From: Zygnema cylindricum | Lineage: Eukaryota > Streptophyta > Zygnematophyceae > Zygnematales > Zygnemataceae | Direction of reading: 5' to 3' | Assembly: GCA_037447655.1 (NCBI GenBank) | Contig: JBBHKE010002410.1 | Span: 67,501-131,500 of the forward strand | DNA: 64,000 nucleotides | Shown: piece after piece, positions 33,739-46,316 of the stretch | Layout of the letters: each line of letters begins with the position of its first letter | Numbering within the stretch: the stretch's first letter is position 1 | Translations under genes and position numbers: made by a program | The notes under the pieces: generated by a model | Told to the model about the DNA's origin: nothing | Databases searched by the model: none | The model's input: only the letters and a program-made list of their open reading frames with translations

Positions 33739-36120
33739 AGTACTGGATGGGAAGAACCCGGGCTTGCGCTGGACGAATGTCGTTTCTATGATTCAGTTAC
33801 ACTGTTGACCTCATTCAACTGTAAACATTTGATCAGTACAGTACCGTACTGCACTGTACTGTACTATACATTACATTAAAGCGTGAATCGCTATTAGCGT
33901 TGATAACACTAATTTGGCGCCATTGACCATTGAATCCGAAATTGAATCGATAACTATTGCTTCTCCTTTACGTTAATGTTGTTATGTACGGTTTAATTTT
34001 TGCCAATTGTTATAATTGTGGCAATTTTTGAATAGCGTATTGTACGAATTGTGTTAGTCCGTACTATAGATGCTAGTTATTTCGTACAAGCGTACAGAAA
34101 AAGTGTCGTATAATGGCGTCGACAAGTGAAAGTGAGTGGCGTTGACACATAAAAACGCATTCATATTTGATTCGTGGTAATAAATACGGTGGAAAATCGC
34201 GCAAACCTGTTCTCACGTGTTCAAACATCATCTATGTGAACACGGGCTACAAGGGCTACAGTACAGTATGGGAATATGCATCCAATTTTTTGTTACATGG
34301 ATGTATTAGCGTTAATGGTTGGTTGGCGCGAGGCCATGAACCCAAAAGAGTAGTGTTGGGTATCGAGGACCATATTCCGATATTCGATATACATTGAATT
34401 TTAGATAGCCGATAATCGATATATCGATTCAAAATATCGATAATCAAAATATCGCGATGCATCGCAAACATATCGCCAATTTTATCGTATCGTCAACATA
34501 TCGAAGCATTTAAAAAAAAAAAAATCACAGTTCTCCAAAGTCACGTGCCTTCGGACAAGGTGACCGTAAATTTTTTGCCGAAAAGAAATACGGATTTTTC
34601 TTGAAAGTCAGCAGAGTGAAGGAGATCTATGAGGTACATTGACGCGGTACACTTGCGAAGTACACGTACGTAATACATAATACGCAAGTACGGACTTCCA
34701 TACGAAAATGGTCGGTTCTCAAATCTTTGACGGTATTAGAGATTTGATCGTCAACTTATAGGGAACCACTCAAATTAAAACACGTATGTAAAAACTTGTT
34801 TATAGAAGATACGCGATCTTTACCGAGGCCTCTGTAATACAAAAATTTTACTGTCCGTACTATTACAAAGACCTACTCATGTAACCATAAATAAGTAATT
34901 ACAGAATTACAAAATTTGTACTTTTTTGTCAGTTACTTTTTGTGGCGTATACCTTTAAGAGCGTTGTTCCATTAGGCGGTCTCAGTAAACGTCAAAAATT
35001 CGTTTACTGAAACGACCGTTCCATTGTGTCGAGTCAGTAACCGACATTTATTTTGCGTGGCGCATGTTGGTTGGTTCCAAGTAAGAAGCTATTCTGTCGT
35101 GCATGACAGCACAACCGTGAATGGCATGCATCACATCCCGCGTGGGTCGCTGAAAAACACCAGAAAATGAATGACCATTACATATGTACAGTATTTGTGA
35201 CCACAATCGGTGTACAAAGCATATATACTGCAAGAAATAATAAATGAATCTGCTCGAAAAACAAGCAAATTATTCCGAAAACATGGACTTAGCAAGGGAA
35301 GAAAAGACAAAACAAGCTCAGGTAAGTAAGGATGGAATTCCATATTTGCGACAGTAGCCACTAGGCCCTGAAGTCATCAATATTCCCTACAGGAGTCCAA
35401 TCAGTTTGTAAGAACCCTTCCTTAGCCGGATGAAAGAGCCGAGATAACCGGCATTCCTCCAAGGCCAGACAAGGTGAGTACCAGCCCGTGCGGTCAGCGT
35501 CCAGACAGCGAGAAAACGCCAAGTCCACAGACACAATTCACAAATCACAGCAAGTAGAAAATAGTCTGGAGGGAAACCTTGCAGGCTGGCTTGCGCCGGT
35601 AGATTAGGTAAGGTCTTAAAACAAATAAAAGGAGAAGCTCAGAGACAATTACTAGCATGAAACTATGGGTCTGAAAAAGGAAAAACCCTAACTCAAAAAC
35701 TAGCCTGTCACTAAATATTCAGGTAAAACCCTAACAGTAGAGTTCGACAAATCCTGAGAATAGTTCGACAAATCCTGAGAACAATGCTTGTCAGAAAACG
35801 ACAACCTTCCAATGTTGGATTCCCGTACTTAATTTGCAAAAGTTCCTATCTCGCCAAATGGCATTTATCCTATGCTTTCACTAATCCGTACGGAAACACT
35901 AATTCCTACATGTCTCTGAGCAGGCAGGTTTCTATGTTAAAACGCTGCCAGTTTCAAGAGACGACCGTTGCGTGGCCGCCTCAGACTACCTTACATCTAC
36001 ACCTCGAGGATAAAAACCCTCCCTAAGCTAAGCCAAAAATGATGCATGAACCTCCAAGGGTTCATGACTTCAGACACCTGTCAGGTTTGTAGCCGTTTGG
36101 ATTCCTGGCGTCTGATGCCG
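33739..36120. other. No recognised gene; fragments of small transposons
   Basis: A CACCG-type end (GCGTGAATCGCTATTAGCGT) lies at ~33882 and TATCGATA-rich sequence at 34375-34505. A Harbinger-like fragment (GTTCCATTAGGCGGTCTCAG) is at ~34968-35045. Open frames around 35.1-36.0 kb have no recognisable domain. Confidence 0.4.
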
Positions 36121-36616
36121 TACCGTCGTCCAGTTCCACACTGATTTCACATTGTGTTCGCGTGGTGCCGTACGAGAGTATAATTTGACCTTTGTCCCGT
36201 ACGAATCTCTAGTTGTACTTTCGGATATATACCTGTCACGTCACCGAAACATCAATTAGTACACGATATAATCACAATACCTGCTGACGTCTTACGGCAT
36301 GACAATTTCGATCGTGCTGATCCATACAAAATCTTTGGCAGCAAGTTGATAACGCAAAATTTGTAGTACCGTGGTCCAGTTCCACGCTGATTTCACATTG
36401 TGTTCCCGTGGTGCCGTACGAGAGTATATTTCGACCTTTGTCCCGTACGAATCTCTAGTTATACTTTCGGATATGTACCTGTCACGTCACCGAAACATCA
36501 ATTAGTACACGATATAATCACATTGCCTGCTGACGTCTTACGGCATGACAATTCCGATCGTGCTGATCCATACAAAATCTTTGGTAGCAAGTTGATAATG
36601 CAAAATTTGTAGTACC
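36121..36616 (+). repeat. 246-bp tandem duplication
   Basis: TACCGTCGTCCAGTTCCAC begins at 36121 and TACCGTGGTCCAGTTCCAC at 36367. The two copies are nearly identical through GCAAAATTTGTAGTACC, with scattered substitutions. Confidence 0.9.
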
Positions 36617-36746
36617 AGGTGTAAAAAGGACGTCATACGTAATGTACGATGATGTACGAAATGTACGGTTATGTAACAGGGAACACAACCTTCTCTAAAA
36701 TATTCCCATGGCTCTCTCCTAAATGCCTGTCTTTGACCTAAAACCT

Positions 36747-36848
36747 CCGTAGCAGCGATGCTAATCTTCATTCTCCTTTGATTTCTTCAAAATGGAACCG
36801 TAGCAGCGATGCTAATCTTCATTCTCCTTTGATTTCTTCAAAATGGAA
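36747..36848 (+). repeat. 51-bp tandem duplication
   Basis: CCGTAGCAGCGATGCTAATC starts at 36747 and 36798; both copies run through TTTCTTCAAAATGGAA. Confidence 0.9.
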
Positions 36849-37059
36849 CTGTTGCAGGCCATACTCATCGTCATTAATGAACAATAAGGTGACCAATCCG
36901 TAATTGTAATTTGTTTTTGGAAAGTCTATGTGGTGAAAAAGTTAAATTGATTTATTTACTTTGACCTAAAAAACGATTTTTTTTTTTTTTTAAGTTGACA
37001 GGGAATTGAACCAGTTTTTTTCTTGGTAACAACTTTCCCTCTAACATCCTATGTCTCCT

Positions 37060-37460
37060 TTCGTATGACTTCCTCTGTCTTACTCTGTTGCGCTTTGTCT
37101 TACTCTGTTGCGCTTTGTCTCCCTCTGTCTACCCTGTCTCCCTCTTTGTCTTACTCTGTTGCGCTTTGTCTTCCTCTGTCTACCCTGTCTCCCTCTGTCT
37201 CCTCTGTTTTCCTCTCTCCTACTGTCTCCTACAATCTCACTTTGTCTCCCCCCTATCTGTCTCTCTCTGTCTCCCTCTCCCTCTGTCTCCCTCCAAACTC
37301 CTCCCTCTGTCTCCCTCCAAACTCCCTCTGACTCTCTCTGTCTCGCTCTCTCTCCATCTTTGTTTCTCCCTCTATTTCCCTATGGTTTTTTTTGGCTCCC
37401 TTTGTCTCCCTCTATGTCTGTCTCCCCCTGTGTGTCGCCCCATGTGTCTCTTTGTCTTCC
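37060..37460 (+). repeat. Pyrimidine-rich CTCTGTCTCC tract
   Basis: About 400 bp of TCTCCCTCTGTCT-type units. The open frames across it are artefacts of composition. Followed by ATAATATA-rich sequence to ~37800. Confidence 0.85.
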
Positions 37461-37991
37461 ACTATCTATCTTTATATGTTATACAAAATAATACAATATG
37501 TAATATGTACAATATAATACACTCTAATATACAAAAGATTTTAATGTCATTTTATTATATATTGTCATACAATAGAACATGCTAATGTTATAATATGTAT
37601 AATATATATCATTTAATGTGTTGTGACATAATGTAATACAATATAAAGATGTGTCACAATAACCTAATGTAGTATAATGTATATTTTATAATATTTTATA
37701 ACTTTGTTATATAATGCATTAATACTGTTTAATATAACACAATGTAATAATCTAGTATTATACAAAGAGAATATAATATAGTATTATATCAATGCCATAT
37801 TAATGTAGTTTGTTATGTTTGTTCCCTTCTCAGGAGACCTAAATTGTGAGTACACTTAAATTGTGACTGAAATACCGTGTTTTTTTTTAGTTTTCGTGTT
37901 CGGTTGAGCTTTGAGACGTACAATGTTTTACTTCCAAAGGGGAATTCTGACCACGTTTTCCACGTTTCATTTATGTTTGTTTCTCTGTATT

Positions 37992-38150
37992 TTTCTGTCC
38001 CTCCAGTGACGAGGAGGTATATGTTGCATTGTGATTTGACTCTTGTCCCTCCAGTGACGAGGAGGTATATGTTGCATTGTGATTCGACTCTCCATTTTTC
38101 TGTCGCTCCAGTGACGAGGAGGTATATGTTGCATTGTGATTTGACTCTCC
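37992..38150 (+). repeat. Minisatellite, three copies of ~50 bp
   Basis: CTCCAGTGACGAGGAGGTAT followed by ATGTTGCATTGTGATTTGACTC occurs three times with short spacers. Confidence 0.88.
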
Positions 38151-38889
38151 ATTACTGTATAGGTGTATGGGTGGTTCGATAATCGGTGCAATTTCAGCCT
38201 CATAACATACGAGTTTGTCAAGAACCATTCTGATAAATAGTGTGGCAATGAAACACTTCTATGAAGCACTTTGATATGGGCTTAATTTGTAGGCGTCACT
38301 TGTGTTAGGATTGGGATATTCTCTTGTTGATTTGGGTTATATTTGAAGTGTTCAACATGATAGGGAACAAGGAGTTTTATATGCATTTTTTGAATGAATA
38401 ATATTTCCAAAAATAAAGTAGTTTGCGATATTTTAGCATAGGGATATATTTGTTGCAATGTTAGCAATGCTTTCCGAGTTGACACTATATATTTGAAGAA
38501 TACATAGCACGTAAGACTGTTTTTTTTTCCAGTACTATCAATGTAGGGCTTTCTTTTTTGTATACATGTAATCGCACTGCAAGTTTGAAATAAAATCAAG
38601 ATAATCAAATTACCCAAAAAAACGTACCCTCTCTCACGCTCTCTCTTTCTCTCTTCTAATGTCCTGAATTGAGTTTTTTGGGTTAAAGATAAAATTATCT
38701 GGGTTAATTTCCAATGTCAATGTTAACTTTTCGAGTGCAAATATTTGCATCATCATCTAATTTCTTATTTTTAATATTTGAAGTCAAAGTTCTAGAGTTC
38801 AAAATTTTAATTAGACATCTTTTTATAAATCAAAATTCATAACGTCATTTTTTTTATAAATATTTATTATATTTTTAATTTCTGTCCAA

Positions 38890-40080
38890 AGACCTCAACA
38901 CCAATAGCAACACCACCTGAACAGCAACAGCTGTCTTGCAACTGCACTATTACCAGCTGCACCACTAGTACCAGCTGAACAGCATCAGCTGTCTTACAAC
39001 TGCAGCAGTAGCACCATCTGAAGCAACTGAACAGTTGTAGCACCTGTCTGCCCAGCAGCTGTCTGAATAGTTACAGCAGCTGTCTGAACAGAAGCAGAAT
39101 CTATGTGCCCTGCTTGCGAGAGCTGTCTGAACAGTTGCAGCAACTGTCAGGTGTTGCCTGAACTGCAGCTGCAGTTGTCTCCCAAACAGCAGCAGCTGTG
39201 TGCCCAGAAACAGCAGCTGTGTGCCCAGCAACAGCAACTGTGTGCCCAGCAACAGCTGTGTGCCCAGCAACAGCAGATGTCTGAACAGTTGCAGGAGCTG
39301 CCCAGCAACTGTCTGAATAGTTGCAGCAGCTGTCAGGTGTTGCCTGAACTGCAGCTGCAGTTGTCTGCCCAATAGCAGCAGCTGTGTGCCCAGCAACAGC
39401 AGCTGTGTGCCCAGCAACAGCATCTGTGTGCCCAGCAACAGCAGATGTCTGAACAGTTGCAGGAGCTGCCCAGCAACTGTCTGAATAGTTGCAGCAGCTG
39501 TCAGGTGTTGCCTGAACTGCAGCTGCAGTTGTCTGCCCAACAGCAGCAGCTGTGTGCCCAGCAACAGCAGCTGTGTGCCCAGCAATAGATGTGCCCAGCA
39601 ACAGCAGATGTTTGAACAGTTGCAGGAGCTGCCCAGCAACTGTCTGCATAGTTGCAGCAGCTGTCTGAACACAAGCAGCATCTATGTGCCCAGCATGCGG
39701 CAGTTGTCTGAACAGTTGCAGTTGTCTGAACAGTTGCAGTAACTGTCAGGTGTCTGAACAGTTGCAGCAAGTGTTACGTGTTGCTTGAACAGCAGTTCCA
39801 GCTGTCTTGATGTTTGAACAGTTGCAGTTGCAGATGTCTGAACTGTTGCAGGGGCTGTCTGAACAGTTGCAGGAGCTGTCATTGCAGGAGCTGTCAGGTG
39901 CTGTCTGAAAAGTAACAGCACTTGTGTGCCCAGCAGCAAGTGTCACCTCAGCAGCTGTCTGCCCTGCAAAGAGCTGTCAGGTGCTGTCTGAAAAGTAACA
40001 GCACTTGTGTGCCCAGCAGCAAGTGTCACCTCAGCAGCTGTCTGCCCTGCAAAGTAGCAGTAAACAACAACAACAGCTGG
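38890..40080 (+). repeat. CAG/CTG-rich higher-order minisatellite
   Basis: A 1.2 kb array of short blocks such as GCCCAGCAACAGCAGCTGTG, CTGAACAGTTGCAGGAGCTG and GTTGCCTGAACTGCAGCTGC. The blocks recur in a fixed order of ~150-190 bp at ~39130, ~39290 and ~39460, then scramble. Several frames stay open because of triplet composition; on the plus strand they read Gln/Leu/Cys-rich peptides (QQQLCAQ repeats). No start context, splice signal or known domain supports a gene. CAGCTG palindromes are very frequent. Confidence 0.85.
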
Positions 40081-41089
40081 TGCGCAGCAAAAGGAATAGC
40101 AACATAACAAACAAACGAACAACAACTTAACAATAACCAGTGCAGCATGAACAAGATGAAATTATGTCATATCAGAAGTGTACAACAAATTTTCCAATAA
40201 TAGATTGCGAACAAGGGTCGCAAGCCCTGTTTAGTGAAAAATTACGACATTTCACACTCGAAATTTGAAATACAAATGATAATGTATAAACACAAAAAAT
40301 ACAAAATTCACTAAATTCAGCCACCCTTCTCTATTTTCCAAGGTAAATTTCCCCTTCCTTCTTTCTTAGCTAAGCATATAAAGAGGTCAAGATGAAGGAA
40401 ACCCAAAAATAAAAAAGAAAACAATCATCATTACCCCCGATTACCGCGCTAATTCTACGCTAAATTGCAATTCAGAAAAATCCATTCACAGAAATTGGAA
40501 AGGGTTGTCGATGAAGAACACATGGGAAAAAATAAAAGTTTCTTAAATCTACAATGAAAATACATATGTGGTTTGGTTGAATGATGGATTCCATATTCAC
40601 CTCCTTATATACGCAAATGACCTATTTAAAAAAATTATTTCATTTTAGATGAGAATGGCAGCGTGGGAAACAGCGAAACCCTAAAAAAATTTCAAACCCA
40701 TAATTTATTAAAGGGGGAGCGTCACGGGAGGATGATGTCGCTGGGTGACATCGCATCCTCCCTGGCAAAAGGCATAATATGCGACGTGTACCCACCAGGT
40801 CGCACGTTCGTCGTTGAAATTGGTTCACTTTTCCACGAGGCATGCTGCTATTCCTTCAAGCGCTGAGAATTGACCTACTCCGGGTCATTTGTTGCGAACT
40901 GAAATTGTCAGACAATGGCGTATCAAATTAGGCATCCGACGGTCCACGTTTACGCCCATAAATGTGGAGAATGAAATCCCTCATTCAGTAGGCTTGTTTT
41001 TCTGACAATTTTTTTTTTTTGGTACGGCACTGTACGAAACAGTACGACTTTCAGTAAACAACGACATTTTTTCCCTAATGGAACCTCAC
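40081..41089. other. No recognised gene
   Basis: AT-rich. 40660-41089 ends in a Harbinger-like terminus (inverse of GGGTGAGGTTCCATTAGG), so part is likely another such element whose left end I could not place. Confidence 0.4.
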
Positions 41090-41712
41090 CCTGAGTCAAT
41101 GTTCCATCACGTAGAGTCTGTAAGCCACGTGTTTTAAATTGATTGGCGCCACGCAAGCTACGATGCGATATTGAATATCTTTCAGATTTTTAGCACCGGC
41201 AAACTTAACTTCCTATCTTGACTTGCCTACCATGTACCTGCGTACGAAGTAATCATACGACAAAATTTTTATATTTTTTGTGGACGCCAGTCTGTACGCC
41301 AGCTCAATTTTTGGGTTTCAGTTTTCGAATATAGCGAAAGTCCTTTGAGAGAAATAGTGTGACGAACAAAAGTTACCAAAAATAGCGTGACGAGGGAATG
41401 TTACGATATTTCGTTTTTATTTTCGGTTGTATTTTGAAAATCGCGTGTCATGTGCAAATTTTAAGATTTTTCGTTGGTTGTGCATCATGACACGTAGCTT
41501 AATCGTCCACCGTGTCACGTTTTTTTTTTCTGTATCTGCCAACCCACCTCGAAGAGGTGGGTTGGCAGTTACATAAAAAAATGAAGTGAACTCCTCGCAG
41601 ATAAACATCCGACAGCCAGTATTACCTCCAAGACCGTCGGAGAGTATCGATAAGATTCTCTGTAATGTTGTTTTTCGTAAAAAAAACAATTCGCCTGATG
41701 GAACGTCACCCT
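41090..41712. mobile_element. Harbinger-like element with central palindrome (left end eroded)
   Basis: The right end is ...GATGGAACGTCACCC followed by TTA. The left part (ATGTTCCATCACGTAGAGTC) matches the second block of 56111-56827. A 31-base inverted repeat at 41537-41567 (stem TGCCAACCCACCTC, loop GAA) occupies the same position as the palindromes of its relatives. Confidence 0.6.
41537..41567. repeat. Palindrome, 14-bp stem, 3-nt loop
   Basis: TGCCAACCCACCTC, GAA, then the exact complement. Compare 55556-55596 and 56605-56644. Confidence 0.9.
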
Positions 41713-41715
41713 TAG

Positions 41716-42393
41716 ACTATAGAAATTATTAGTATCAATAATAAATTAGTGTCATTGATTCTAATTTGTGTATCAATACCATTATGAAAAAAATGTTTAA
41801 TTGTAATTTCTCTATAACCTTGATTTAGGTATACAGAATTCGTCGTCATTACATATACGTTAAAATATGTAGAAGTACAATATTTGGCAATCCGTACCAC
41901 GTCGCGTCTTTTCATTGTAATTAATCCATAATTCTAATCTGGGTTTGCGAACGCGTTTGTCGCAAACTCGACTCCACGTTTATTCTAAGCGCAGTTTTGT
42001 ATGCAACTGACATAAGTTAACTACAATTTCCGTACGATTTTCGGTAATGAAGTATAGTTTTGTACCAGAAAGCACATTTCGTACACCATACTATTCATGA
42101 AATAAGTATGGAAATTCCATTGACGCTAATTCACAAGAACCGTAATTAACGTCACGGATAAAATAGAATCAGTCACTGTATTTTGGGTATCAATGCCAAA
42201 ATTTTGGGGCGCCGATATAGAGTACATAAGTCTTATAATGATTCACGGTGTACTATACACCATGACTCGGTATTACTACACACCGGGAATCGCTATTAGC
42301 GTAATGAAATAGATAGCGTAATGAAACAATTAGCGTTATTTACGCTAGAATTTTAGTTTTTTCCAAAAAATATTTATTCTAATTTATCATTAA
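41716..42393. other. CACCG-type MITE fragments, no gene
   Basis: 41716-42250 resembles 57435-57670 (TATAGAAATTATTAGT..., GTTTAATTGTAATTTCTC). It ends in the inverse of a CACCGTGAATCATTAT terminus. Another end (CACCGGGAATCGCTATTAGC) starts at ~42279. Confidence 0.5.
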
Positions 42394-42822
42394 GGCCACT
42401 TCTCCATCAGGCACCGACAGTAATCGTACATAAACGTTTACCGCCAGTAATATTCTGTTCACTTCTCCATCGGGTCGTGTCAGCAACGAATCTATCGTGG
42501 ACGTGCTTTAATTCGATTGGACACGTAGATTCCTGTTCTGACAGGGAGCGTCGTCAACGATTCCAAAAACAAAATGTCTAAACTCGTATCTGTACAAACA
42601 GCCGCAAAATAAAATGACGGGAATGTACAGTTTGTACGTTCCTGTTTTGTCGTTGTATCAAAACCCCCAAATCGAAACTTTGAACACAGCAGGTGCAGCA
42701 AATTCCGGTTGACGATGGATGGTGGTGGAGGTGTCACGACATGTTGAAAAGAGGTAATTAATAGTTCACTTCCCTATTTTAGTTTTGTTTTAAAGAAAGA
42801 GAGTGAGGATCAAAGGCGCGCC

Positions 42823-43857
42823 TGCAATTCTGTGTCCTCCATTGGACTACAGAATACAGGAAGCCTCTAGATAGTATTTAACTAACCCACTTCAAGCCAA
42901 AACCACTGCTGCCCAAGAAGGCAATCTGACAATTTGACTGCACCCCTGTGTAGCCTGGACTCCCCTGAGTCCGTAGAAAAAAGAATCACTGAAAAAGGCC
43001 AACCAGGCGATTAGTTATGAGGCAGTAAAAATGCCAATTTGTACAAACTCTCAAAGGGAGAGGTGACCACCTACCAAAATTTTCTAAGTCCTGATTCTCT
43101 CTAATAACTCCTATCTACTGAAGTACGGACCAATCAGATTACTGTATCGTACACAAAAGTACTACTGCCGATGTACCTTTTGTACGGCGTATGTACGACA
43201 AGGCTATTAAGTGGACGCGTGTCCGCTTTTCACTCGTCCGTACGTTCCTCGGAATTCCTATGACCGAATGTCATCTCTCCACGTGGCTCCAGGTCATGCC
43301 ACGTCACAAAACGCCAAAGTGACCACTCCGGGATTTCGGCGATGATGTGCGCCGTTGGATTTTATGCGAAACGCAATCTTAGCCGTAATAAATACTTGTG
43401 CGATATTTGTTCCGATGTCGAAATAAAATGCGCGGTATCCGTTTTGAATTAGCGTCGTACGACGTACTATATAAAACTGGATCTATGTGCGTCGTATACA
43501 GTTCCAGTTAAATGGATTTAATTCTCCCTAACTAAATATATATCTATCACATACCATAGCACTTAGCATTGGTCCTAGTCTATTAGGATAAAGCTGACCG
43601 CTACCGGTCAACTTTGACGAACCGTAGGTACCGGGATCAAATCTCTGGTCCGTCAAGTATATTTTTAGTAACCTACTAAAAATAGCTGTCTGTTGAACTA
43701 AAGGCAGCCATGGATCAACCTCTCTCTCTTACCTTCAGTGACTACAACAAGTATGGAAGCTAGAGAGCGGAGGTGGAGGCAGGCTGTCCGTCCTTTTACC
43801 TTTTATAAAAACATATTTAAACCTAGAAAATACTATAAAAATCTATAAATTTCAACA
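42823..43857 (-). repeat. 3' LTR of Copia B
   Basis: 1035 bp, TGTTGAAATT...GAATTGCA in element sense. Contains the gag AUG and first codons (MEDTELQ start), a sign that the coding start belongs to the LTR. Confidence 0.93.
43575..43652 (+). other. Antisense tRNA-like module in Copia B LTR
   Basis: The plus strand has an A-box-like ATTAGGATAAAGCTGACC and a B-box-like CCGGGATCAAATCTC about 45 bp on, antisense to the element. A second copy is at 49018-49096. Stems are imperfect. Confidence 0.45.
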
Positions 43858-43870
43858 CTCCCCTTATTTT

Positions 43871-45435
43871 CTAGTCTAATTTTAATTTTTCTTTCAACCC
43901 ACATTTTTCCCGACAATATTTTAGTTTAGGAGAGGGCACAGGTTTGGTCATCATGTCAGCCACCATTTCTTCATCAGGTCTATACACAAGATTTAAAATT
44001 TTGTTTTCAACTTTTTCTCTTACGAAGCTTAATCTTATGTCCATATGTTTTGCTTTGAAATGATGTTTTGGATTGGCTGCGATTGCGATTGCAGCTTGAT
44101 TATCGCAAAAGATTTCATGCACTCCCTCCTTCATATATCCCAGTTCTTGCAATAATGACTTCACCCACATTAGTTCTTTCACAGCAGAACAAGACGCCAT
44201 ATACTCAGCCTCCATAGTAGACTGAGCAACCACCTTTGTTGCTTACTGCTCCAACAAGATGCACCTTCCCCAACATAGAACACATCCTAGAAGTGCATCT
44301 TCTCATTGGTGCATCCCCATAACTGGCATCACTCCAAGTGGTGATATCAGTGTGCTCCCCTCCCAAATGCAACCATAATTCTCTGGTTCCAACCTGATAT
44401 CTCATGACTCTCTTGGCTGCCTCCCAGTCTCCTTCCTAGGATCATTAAGACTCCTAATGAGTACTCCAACTGCTGTCGCTATGTCCGGCCTGGTACAGTT
44501 AATAAAATAAATTAAACTTCCTACGACCTGTCTATAAGGGATAGACTTCATAAACTCTCTCTCCTCTGGACTCATCTGATCATCTAAGATCATCACTCCT
44601 CCTTCTACACTCCCATCACTTACTTTTTTCAAGTCCATGGGAGTGGTACAACTGTTAGCATTTTCCATCTGGAATTTCTCAAGCATATTACCTATTGCTT
44701 CTTTTTGAGTAAGTCTGATAATCTTCTTCCCCCTATCTCTCTCCATTTGGATCCCCAAAATATATTTTGCCTCCCCTAAATCCTTCATATCAAATCTGCC
44801 CCTAAGATCTTTCTTTAGCCTATTGATATTCTCCAAAGACTTACTTAACACAAGTAGATCATCCACATAAATTGCAATAAAAATGACACCATTCTCATCT
44901 TCAAACATATAGATAGAATGGTCAGAGCTGATCCGGTTGTATCCCAGATCGGTGAGAAACTCATCTAGTTTCTTTTTCCACTGTCGGGGAGCCTGTTTCA
45001 GTCCATATAAGGACTTTATGAGCCCGCAGACTTTGCTCTCTTCTCCTTCTTCCACAAACCCCTCGAGTTGCCTCATAAAAATTTCTTCCTCTAACTCACC
45101 ATTAAGAAAAGCAGTCTTAATATCCATCTGGTGAATTTCCATGTCTTCCGCTGCGGCCAGACTGAGGAAATCCTTACTGATGGGAACCAAACAACTGGAG
45201 CAAAGGTCTCCTCATAGTCAATCCCCTCTTTTTGGGTGAACCCCTTCGCTACCAATCGAGCCTTATACCTCTCAATTGTATTATCTGGGTTTAGTTTTAG
45301 TTTAAATACCCATTTACATCCAATAGTTTTTCTGTCTGGAGGGCAATCCGCTAGTTCCCAAGTATTTGCTTCCATGATAGAAGTCATCTCATCATTTATG
45401 GCTCTAATCCATCTTTCTTTCTCTGGACTATTCAC
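43871..45435 (-). pseudogene. pol: Copia B reverse transcriptase and RNase H, broken
   Basis: The RT N-terminus ([20 protein letters not shown], 45435-45200) shifts frame near 45190, where RFPSVRI should run into [20 protein letters not shown]. The next frame (45190-44402) holds [23 protein letters not shown] and the catalytic YVDDLLVL. A stop or shift near 44400 separates it from RNase H (44233-43871: STMEAEYMASC, FCDNQAAIAI, MDIRLSFVREK). All catalytic motifs survive, so the parent was recently active. Confidence 0.9.
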
Positions 45436-46316
45436 TTCCTCTAAGTAAGACTGAGGCTCATCTGGGTGAGATAGCTTAGTTACCTTATGGGCAGCTTATT
45501 TTTCCTGTATCCTTTTGCTGCTCGTCCTTCCTCCCTCAAACTCCAAAGCTGGAATGGATGGAAGTCTTGGATTTCTTTTCTCTGTCTCATCGGCTCCCCT
45601 GTCCATAGAAACCGGTTCTTGTCCCGCTTCTTCTATCTCCTCGAATTCCATAGGAGTATGTGAGGTTTCCGGTGAGTCTCCTGTATCTTGGATCTCCCCT
45701 GAATCTGTAATCACGGTTTCATTCATGTCCCTTTCGAGAACGACCGAATTCTCATCACTTTCGGACTCAAATCAGATCCTTATCTTCTTTGTATATTTAA
45801 AGGGGTCAAATGACTTCCCTTCATCCATGACAACTAAGTGTTTGACCAGAATGATATCTTTATTTGCTAAGTCATAGACTCTTTATCCCTTAACATCCTC
45901 ATCATATCCCACAATGTATCCAGGTTTTCCCTTAGCATCTAGTTTCCAGTTTTTCCTATCCGTGTCAAGACTGTAAACTTGGCTACCAAATACTTTAAGG
46001 TGTGAGATATCTGGTTTCCTTCCAACCCATCACTCATAAGGTGTCACTCCCTTTATAGCTGAGGTAAGGACTCTATTCTTAATGTAGTTGGCACAGTTCA
46101 TTGCTTCTGCCCAAAATCTCTTTCCTATTATCTTGTCGGCCAACATACTGCGTACACTATCTCCTAATGTTCGATTTGCCCAAAATCTCTTTCCTATTTT
46201 CTTGTCGGCCAACATACTGCGTACTCTATCTCCAAATGTTCGATTTAACCTCTCAGCTACGCCATTTTGTTTCGGGTTATATGGTACAGTTTTTTGGTGG
46301 TTCACTCCCTCATCTC
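45436..46316 (-). pseudogene. pol: Copia B integrase C-terminal half and linker, broken
   Basis: A 96-residue frame (46320-46030) encodes YNPKQNGVAERLNRTFGD and AMNCANYIKNRVLTSA, with an in-frame 69-bp duplication. It ends at TGA where relatives read YERW. Past the stop, FGSQVYSLDT, GKPGYIVGYDE and HLVVMDEGKSFDPF continue with further stops. 45726-45496 is the acidic linker that ends at the ASKRIQEK-like block before RT. Confidence 0.85.
46109..46246 (-). repeat. In-frame 69-bp duplication in Copia B integrase
   Basis: GCCCAAAATCTCTTTCCTAT occurs at 46109 and 46178 on the plus strand. The protein repeats as NRTFGDRVRSMLADKKIGKR then NRTLGDSVRSMLADKIIGKR. Copies differ at several bases, so the duplication predates this insertion. 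Confidence 0.9.

Noticed and set aside
37023-37585. Overlapping Ser/Leu/Pro-rich frames
   Set aside because: All arise from the CTCTGTCTCC tract; no frame has better support than the others.
38965-39681. 238-residue minus-strand frame and the Gln-rich plus-strand frames in the CAG/CTG array
   Set aside because: Open frames exist on both strands from the triplet composition; no start context, domain or splice signal. Kept only as a repeat.
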